The notes under the pieces were generated by a model. The model saw nothing but the letters and a program-made list of their open reading frames with translations, was not told the DNA's origin and did no database searches. Position numbers and translations under genes: made by a program. Positions 60,501-64,000 of a stretch of 64,000 nucleotides of DNA are shown here, piece after piece; the stretch's first letter is position 1; each line of letters begins with the position of its first letter. The stretch spans positions 62,001 through 126,000 of the forward strand of contig CAJUJG010000005.1 of the NCBI GenBank assembly GCA_910586715.1. The letters are read 5' to 3'. Origin of the DNA: an uncultured Lachnospiraceae bacterium. Its GTDB lineage: Bacteria > Bacillota > Clostridia > Lachnospirales > Lachnospiraceae.

Positions 60501-62617
60501 GTATCATTCTTGTCAAACAGCACTTCTGTTCCAAGCTTATATTCAACCGTTTCATTGCCTTGTGCATCTGTTGTTACGACCTTCTGTGCCTGATACCATT
60601 TGTATGTAAGCGTACCGTTTTCCCCTGCAGTTGCTTTTTTATAATCTGCTCTCTTTTCATAAAACGGTTTGCCGTCAAATATTTTTGTCTTAGCATCATT
60701 TGCATACGCATCTGTGTTAATTGTTACAAGAGCAGCCTCTGTAACCGTAACATCCGCCGCATATTTGCTAAGCGTATCAGCAGATAAGTCTACCTTATGG
60801 TTTGTATCCGCCCCGTTTGTTCCGTGATCATTAACATCTGTAAGATTTGCTGTGCCATTTGCATAATAAACAGCCTTCTTACCGCTAAATACAACTCTGT
60901 ATTTTGCTTTAAGATTTCCGTCTACCGAACCTGCAATCAGCGCCTCTCCATTATTGTTTGTATAATCGCTATACCGAACCGTTCCGTCCGCATCTTTGAC
61001 AGGCTTACCTTCCGCATCAAGCATCAGTTTTGCTGCTTCCAGCGTAAATACGAGCTCATACGGCTGTGTCTTCAATTCATTGTGATAAGAAACACCCCAA
61101 AACGTATCTTTGCTGAAATCTGCCACTGCCTGATTGTCCGCTGTTTTGAGCACCTCATACTCTACATTCTTAAGAATATCGCTCTCAGACATGCCGCTGG
61201 CATATTCCGTTACGGTCAATGAAGGCTTTACGTATACGGAAACAGGAGTCACCTTCACATCGATGCTTTCCTCGCATTCCGCATATCTGCCTGTCGTATC
61301 CGTAAAAGTAAGCACCAGCTTATAGCTTCCGGCATTTACGGGAGCTTCCTCCTCACCCATCTTGATACCATCGGCGTCTGCCCACTCCGCTGTGATTGCA
61401 GGGTTAGCAATCTCCGTATCTGTCAGTTTACCTTCTTCATCTTCTGCCTGATAAATTACTTTTACCGTATAATCCGTTCCCGCTACGGGAAGCGCCACCT
61501 TCTCACCTGTATATTGATATTCGATAAGCTTTGGAAGTGTGATTTCCATGCTTGTTTCAATATCGCCTGTAAGACTGATGACAATCATTTCTGTCTCTGC
61601 AAGCTTATAATTTGCATCATTCAGCTCCACACTGACAGTATATGCATAGTCCTTATTCTTTTCAAAAACAGTATTTGCATCATAAGTAAGGTTTGTACCT
61701 GTTACTGCATCCACAAGCGTAACATCAAAACTCTTTACAAATACGTCTTTATTCAAAATTTCATTTCTATTATTAAGCGTATAGTTTTCCTTCACGCTAT
61801 CTACAAAAGACGTGAGGGTTTCTCCTATTTTTACGCTTTTGGGCAGGTCCGCAAGCTTAAGCTCTGCCTGTTCAATCCTAAAGTCAATACCTGCCGCAGC
61901 CGCGCTGCACACGTTTGCCACCGCATCCAAAGAAATCTCCAGTCTGTATGCTCCGGCATCTGTCGGCGTTTCACCGGCTGCCAAATCAACCGTGTAATTG
62001 CCCTCGGCATCTGCCTTTTTCCATTTGTAAACCAGATTCGATTTCAGATTCTCTTTTGACTGACCGTCTACCTTAACCTCAATTGCATTATTGGAATTGT
62101 TCTTAATTGTGTCATTTACAAAGTTGTCAAAAATACCTGTTCCTGTGTATGTACCGATTACAACATCATCCAAATATGTCAAATTAGAATTCACATAATT
62201 TTTTACATTCTTTGTCGTAATCTCTGTAACAAGCGCAGCATCTGCATTTACTTCCGCTACGTCTGTTACCTCTTCAGCGTTTCCTGCTGTCTGTTCTGTC
62301 TCCACCTGTGTTGTAACTTCAGTCTCTGCCTTATTGTCATTCTCCGCCTTGGCTGTTCCTGTTTCCTGTACTGATTCGGTCTCAGAGGATTCGCCTTCCT
62401 CTACCTCTTCCGAAGCTTCCCCTACAGTACTTACAGGAGCATCGTTTGAAGATTCTGCATTCTCGTCGACAGCTTCACTTTCGTCGAGAGCCGATTCTTC
62501 AACCGCCACGCTATCCTCGTACTCTGCGGCAAACGCAGTGGTCGGCATTGAACCAAACACCATGCTCACGCTCAAGAGCAAAGGTAACGCTCGTTTTAAC
62601 AGTTTCCGTTTCAACAT
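54524..62617 (-). CDS. N-terminal part of the interrupted giant surface protein
   Basis: 2697 codons. A signal peptide (about 1-30, MLKRKLLKRALPLLLSVSMV ... AFA) is followed by an acidic Glu/Ser/Thr-rich spacer (about 31-125), then many Ig-like repeats of the MBG/YDG kind (about 150-1250, e.g. YKWKKADAEGNYTVDLAAGETPTDAGAYRLEI-like blocks), a Big_2/Fn3-like middle (about 1330-1850), and from about 1950 the first PPC-like repeats (WYVFTAPTDMEYTFGIS, RWLQFKAPADARYMFAT, KWFKYTAFETGRYKAAL). The truncated product ends with 11 residues of read-through after the duplication. GGGAGAC lies eight bases before the start. It may still be secreted as a shorter protein. Confidence 0.88.
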   Translation of the reverse strand: MLKRKLLKRALPLLLSVSMVFGSMPTTAFAAEYEDSVAVEESALDESEAVDENAESSNDAPVSTVGEASEEVEEGESSETESVQETGTAKAENDNKAETEVTTQVETEQTAGNAEEVTDVAEVNADAALVTEITTKNVKNYVNSNLTYLDDVVIGTYTGTGIFDNFVNDTIKNNSNNAIEVKVDGQSKENLKSNLVYKWKKADAEGNYTVDLAAGETPTDAGAYRLEISLDAVANVCSAAAAGIDFRIEQAELKLADLPKSVKIGETLTSFVDSVKENYTLNNRNEILNKDVFVKSFDVTLVDAVTGTNLTYDANTVFEKNKDYAYTVSVELNDANYKLAETEMIVISLTGDIETSMEITLPKLIEYQYTGEKVALPVAGTDYTVKVIYQAEDEEGKLTDTEIANPAITAEWADADGIKMGEEEAPVNAGSYKLVLTFTDTTGRYAECEESIDVKVTPVSVYVKPSLTVTEYASGMSESDILKNVEYEVLKTADNQAVADFSKDTFWGVSYHNELKTQPYELVFTLEAAKLMLDAEGKPVKDADGTVRYSDYTNNNGEALIAGSVDGNLKAKYRVVFSGKKAVYYANGTANLTDVNDHGTNGADTNHKVDLSADTLSKYAADVTVTEAALVTINTDAYANDAKTKIFDGKPFYEKRADYKKATAGENGTLTYKWYQAQKVVTTDAQGNETVEYKLGTEVLFDKNDTDIDGNQYIGVSPYAVGTYMLVISYHDASGATVAAKPAQVGPYVIEKQKVQAEIGLSEGAALVSYTGVSIHDFTEDYLDSVLNVVKPITNNVLDPVALGDVLAWEEDLDYEISYVVERQNNLTGEWTEAVEGAFEEDCKYRLRAKVVIDDELLDKYYQSYELDKDNKRQYYLSNALDIEVKKMGTAEISISVDESKITNKIKKYDAQSFDIPKNAISVVTVKDGQPVENIALVYQWDCSEYDEYGLDEAVNVGEYTLQVRFLGDENYKPYDGEVSITGYEITPRSITVKPVVKENITAGTAAVYRNVVDGYMILADSDILESERPFFEGIYDEETGLNLAAINSVTGVIYESDAKTAVLNNVLKGDKTYYAVATRVNYNSILNKVFAFSRNYEAKFEKTEFKPVRGNAIVTGYNTSVKDYVDGMTHTIAAKEGVPYSYNLVQDEDGKTISGNFLIYNVKAPREYYENGNRDDGFVASAFEGFVYKNSLKEAGGYVVEEDKATGVLRVAIPITKEDVTNNVQKSFQVRWENGYVETFTVNCTGVVLEDDLSKAVAPKSLGFNSPVTKMIVGEKQQLDVKVVKVNLDDVICLKYETKDTAVLSVSDTGAVVALSKGAGAVEAIPCYLDENGEKQPIEGAKRATVKISVADVTAPKIKSVKAYDRSAIVTYPAVADGYRREIYVLEGKNLKDTAFKDKIPAIKNGDWKSAGFATRPVYNTEASTTKGAMTDVLVTGLEPGKEYTVYVRNVSGIRTLADGTTVVASEAGSAKGFLMSLPQVCELGIGFDKEKYYKYNELLDEYIYMVPLSEKSVSAITTGWFEEIFTDSTVNTPDWKEYVLPLDKETAQTYAQPTLNYYVSKSYNGEDVDISDLGPTWSAATDIAKIDKKGKLTLTGVGLVHVLVVDTQTQEYAIVPFIITATADRMEIAKSAKLKVGQKVNLYDLMTYYEGKTKLTGYIDYSYLMEEIGMGKAADIRYGVEGDKDSFIIVNMGSGIDDFLRRDYAGEVTAAKPNGTITIGVRDVSLGAESAVSAITITSSAIDPVKGLKATTITDKYATISFTYPLLDTDWEWLNTTETESSNQVYFRIQVKDASKRIVSDRYFNMFDDFYHIYDAKKNLMTLTTTLGGFTRKSSYTVSVTACYLDQISKEVSKGIKTTDIPAAYPYEHGGDFYEFSKLPGSEYMTTDGGIDVSVGNSTYLSGYPTLTSNNTYTLIAEPENSEAKNRQSDTLTWKSTNTKVASVKANAGTYTATLKTLRKGTTKIEVSSKLTKRIIARWTVIVNAVGEASYYFGDLEPDEGNPNESGIEYGEEQLLSIDNPVKATLMSGEGMRAKFVAPAYGRYTFTSDSSMLVFDADGRRKNDIGYTYAQEMKQGETLYFRVYQLSDATRTTVSLRADGTIYQSMDMSGITLKEAGSVVFTAPEDNYYSVYQNGNDTAVRELGGMKQGETKVISLMAGTYTVGKRTVTDTVTINGLKEIAVPAKTTNWYVFTAPTDMEYTFGISSDALDLRFYDDITSGQFDSRTKRALEKDEKLYIAVVNSTEEEIKADLTVTAAAEPIAASGESTITLEEAGKEAWVQLKIEDAGLYHVKITAAAEGDTAPSLTVRRANSTSSSGYTIPLEDDYTFDKGDIVYFSLSSDTAKTTVTVNVSKITGAADSIGEESTEAAINAGGYEFTAKTAGTYVFSAEEIKVSDDKTVPVYVKVYDEDGNVLLDTLNLGRAVSTGSLELSAGQKVYVRYYTLETVAETKTAIKIAKLSAEVFTDTWKGTLKAGETRWLQFKAPADARYMFATEIKQMTEAGNGTVSGFVPESEYYKQGNGFDVRLTANDADVEYTITVTLLNPEVLANAEIELGAGESKWFKYTAFETGRYKAALTGADITDVTVRQYDNLEDMNNLGFAAEFSLDAGKTIYYEVKNSGDAAKKVTFAVTQITAEAMTLENNKKEKELANGESVWYSFKASRPGYYQITAEASAQEGVFANASVDYWIIMQI
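54536..54551. repeat. Perfect 8-bp tandem duplication (AATAATCC)2
   Basis: Two adjacent copies of the octamer (54536-54543, 54544-54551; GGATTATT on the coding strand). One copy extra relative to an open frame; this is the cause of the frameshift in the surface protein. Confidence 0.95.
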
Positions 62618-62700
62618 TTTGTGTCTCCCTTTCCCTTTCCTATTGAATCAAATTATATACGCCTTCTAACGAACACAATCAGGCATACTGTAACGTTATA

Positions 62701-62729
62701 ATTGTACACTTTACAAAAATTTAATACAA
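62701..62729 (-). promoter_or_regulatory. Promoter of the giant surface protein gene
   Basis: On the minus strand -35 TTGTAT (62724-62729), 17 bases, -10 TACAAT (62701-62706), giving a leader of roughly 80 bases before the start codon. Confidence 0.55.
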
Positions 62730-62835
62730 GTATAATAATCACTATTCTTTTGTGCATTTTTAGTAAAAAATGTAAAACTTTGCACAAGTTAACATCCTGC
62801 TTTATAGGTTAAGTTTCACAATTTTTATTTTGATA

Positions 62836-62886
62836 CCCATGCGCCGCTTCTGCGGCATACTTCCCCTGCACGGGGCTGTGCATAAC
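62836..62886. repeat. Structured intergenic element, copy C (short form)
   Basis: CCCATGCGCCGC...GTGCATAAC, identical to copy B at 47 of its first 50 positions but without the CGAGTAGGGG block and without the 5' arm of the 11-bp stem. GCCGC-TTCT-GCGGC and CCCC-TGCA-CGGGG form two hairpins. Here it lies between two genes of the same direction, upstream of the giant gene. Confidence 0.7.
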
Positions 62887-62889
62887 AAA

Positions 62890-62920
62890 CAGGAGAAAAC
62901 CTTTTTCAGATTTTCTCCTG
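62890..62920 (-). terminator. Hairpin after the right-edge surface protein gene
   Basis: A 10-bp perfect stem CAGGAGAAAA/TTTTCTCCTG (62890-62899 with 62911-62920), about 100 bases past the stop. On the minus strand only TTTGTT follows, so it is a weak-to-moderate terminator. No gene is seen in the remaining 62921-63023. Confidence 0.55.
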
Positions 62921-63023
62921 CTATATGTGTAAAAATTACAATCTTGTTAGCTTGTTTTAATTATTTTATCTGCTAATTTCAGATATAACTTTTGTATCAG
63001 AAGCTACGATTGTAGTCTTCCTT

Positions 63024-64000
63024 TTATTTTGCAACAACAACAATCTTAGCTTCTACTTCCGCAGAACCTGCCATTGCGATTACTGTGATTACGTCGCCTG
63101 CCCTCTTGCCAGTCGTTGCAATCGTGAGCTTCTTATTCGTTGCAGTCTTTGGATCAGACTGAAGTTTCATTTCACCTGTTTTCTCATCATAAGTATACCA
63201 CTTAACGGTATCATTTGCTTTCTTAGGTGACTGCTGCTTGATATTAATTGTAGCAGTCTTTGCTCCCTCTTTAACAGTTACGATATTAGACTTCAAGATG
63301 ATTTCTTCACACTTCGGTGTTGACTTAATTGTGAATGACTTCTTGATTGTTGCAAATTTACCCTTCGTATTCTTATATACAGATGAAACTGTAATCTTAG
63401 CGGAACCGTCACCAATTACCTTAATTCTGCCATCATCTACTGTAGCCACTGTTTCTTTGCTGGATGTCCATGAAACTGCATCAAGACCAGGAGCCTTTGT
63501 AGGGTCTTTAACGGTTGCAAAGTAAGTAACCATTCTGTTTGAATTCATGTTAACAGTCTTCTTATCTACACTGGTAACCTTATTCTTTCCAGATGCCTTA
63601 TCAAATACTACACCCTTAACATCTGTAAGCTCGACGTCACTCTGATGCACTGTAAATGCCTTTACTGTCTCTGCCGGTATACCTAATTTCTTGTTTGCCG
63701 GCTCAACTTTTACGCTAGTTATTTCTTTGCCATCATAGTTAAGTTTTGTCACCAAATCATTTGCAGGTGTAATAACAGGATTAATACCCGCTTTTGCTTT
63801 TACTACTTTCTTCTCATCCTTTTTGTCAATAACAACCTTAAGCTTATCCGTATTCTGCTTCGGCACTCTCTCAATTACAATCGGAGTCGTCTTTCCTGAA
63901 TATGTCTTGTTATTCTTAATTGTTGCGCTCTTTATCTGAAGTAACTTTGCAGTAACCGTAACGTTAACCTTTGCAGTCTTGCCGCTTGTTGCTGTTGCTG
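63024..64000 (-). CDS. C-terminal part of a Big_2/Ig-like surface protein (runs off right edge)
   Basis: The frame is open from the right edge to a TAA at 63024 (about 325 codons). The visible part consists of Ig-like beta repeats: YSGKTTPIVIERVP..., then a Big_2-type domain with AVSWTSSKETVATVDDGRIKVIGDGSAKITVSSVYKNTKGKFATIKKSFTI, then a final Ig-like repeat ending in VEAKIVVVAK. The upstream GTG at 63866 is not a real start because the repeat pattern continues past it. No anchor motif is present at the C terminus. It is Lys/Thr/Val-rich and follows the same direction as the giant surface protein gene, from which a terminator separates it. Confidence 0.85.
   Translation of the reverse strand, partial: ATATSGKTAKVNVTVTAKLLQIKSATIKNNKTYSGKTTPIVIERVPKQNTDKLKVVIDKKDEKKVVKAKAGINPVITPANDLVTKLNYDGKEITSVKVEPANKKLGIPAETVKAFTVHQSDVELTDVKGVVFDKASGKNKVTSVDKKTVNMNSNRMVTYFATVKDPTKAPGLDAVSWTSSKETVATVDDGRIKVIGDGSAKITVSSVYKNTKGKFATIKKSFTIKSTPKCEEIILKSNIVTVKEGAKTATINIKQQSPKKANDTVKWYTYDEKTGEMKLQSDPKTATNKKLTIATTGKRAGDVITVIAMAGSAEVEAKIVVVAK

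Larger units (their letters stand above)
51375..62617 (-). pseudogene. Giant secreted surface protein gene interrupted by an 8-bp tandem duplication
   Basis: Two long minus-strand frames (54524-62617 and 51375-54545) are halves of one gene. They meet at 54536-54551, where the octamer AATAATCC occurs twice in tandem on the plus strand. Removing one copy turns the junction into a continuous ASVDYYANLNN and gives an uninterrupted gene of 3745 codons including stop (11,243 minus 8 bases, divisible by three). As written, translation stops in about 11 codons after the duplication. It is listed as a pseudogene because the full product cannot be made from this sequence; slipped-strand reversion could restore it. 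Confidence 0.85.

Noticed and set aside
1..64000. CRISPR arrays, tRNA/rRNA genes, intact insertion sequences or prophage
   Set aside because: I found no regularly spaced repeats, no tRNA-like cloverleaf with CCA-end context, and no transposase, integrase or phage structural genes on either strand.

Overview
The window looks like chromosomal DNA of a Gram-positive anaerobe of the Clostridia, most probably a Lachnospiraceae (Roseburia/Eubacterium-like gut bacterium). The reasons are strong AAAGGAG-type ribosome-binding sites, secreted proteins with Glu/Ser/Thr-rich spacers after the signal peptide, a pyrophosphate-type phosphofructokinase, an LplABC-like sugar importer without its own ATPase, an AgrC-type GHKL kinase, and lipoprotein and Ig/Fn3/PPC-like surface proteins. 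No rRNA, tRNA, CRISPR array, prophage or intact insertion sequence was seen.

Layout. 1-11.4 kb, mostly minus strand: the N-terminal part of a secreted modular protein, a DinJ/YafQ toxin-antitoxin pair with its own promoter and terminator, a hybrid histidine kinase, xylulokinase, and a run VanW - AIR-synthase-like - Lrp regulator - aminotransferase - TrmL. 11.3-24.4 kb: a 36-residue membrane microprotein, a TPR-like membrane protein, a DnaQ-like exonuclease, a glycosyltransferase, TadA, a 1720-residue papain-like secreted protein, a three-gene signalling operon (Cache-GGDEF cyclase, a solute-binding lipoprotein with its two halves in swapped order, a membrane protein), and a plus-strand leucine-rich-repeat membrane protein.

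24.5-41.4 kb is a large Ter (tellurium/stress) island. The minus-strand effector operon encodes a trypsin-like protease fused to a YceG-like segment, a rhomboid protease, YceG, TelA, three TerD proteins, a PMCA-type calcium ATPase and a HAD phosphatase. The biosynthetic module is a citrate-lyase/HpcH-like enzyme on plus, and ATP-grasp, StiP and PRTase-TRSP on minus. A plus-strand pair of a degenerate TerD and an AIM24 protein closes it. By family knowledge such islands couple Ca-binding TerD complexes at the membrane to synthesis of a nucleoside-like metabolite; TerC, TerB and TerY were not found.

41.4-51.3 kb: FolD, PPi-type phosphofructokinase, an LplABC-like importer with a divergent AraC regulator, an orphan AgrC-like kinase whose promoter carries a LytTR-style 9-N12-9 direct repeat, and a Uma2 nuclease. 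51.4-64 kb: two large secreted surface-protein genes. The first (about 3740 residues if intact) is broken by a perfect 8-bp tandem duplication; the second runs off the right edge.

The observations most worth a second look are the 8-bp duplication, the circularly permuted binding protein, the YceG-protease fusion within the Ter island, a three-copy structured intergenic element (about 24.45, 42.3 and 62.86 kb), and the paired LytTR-like boxes flanking the orphan kinase.
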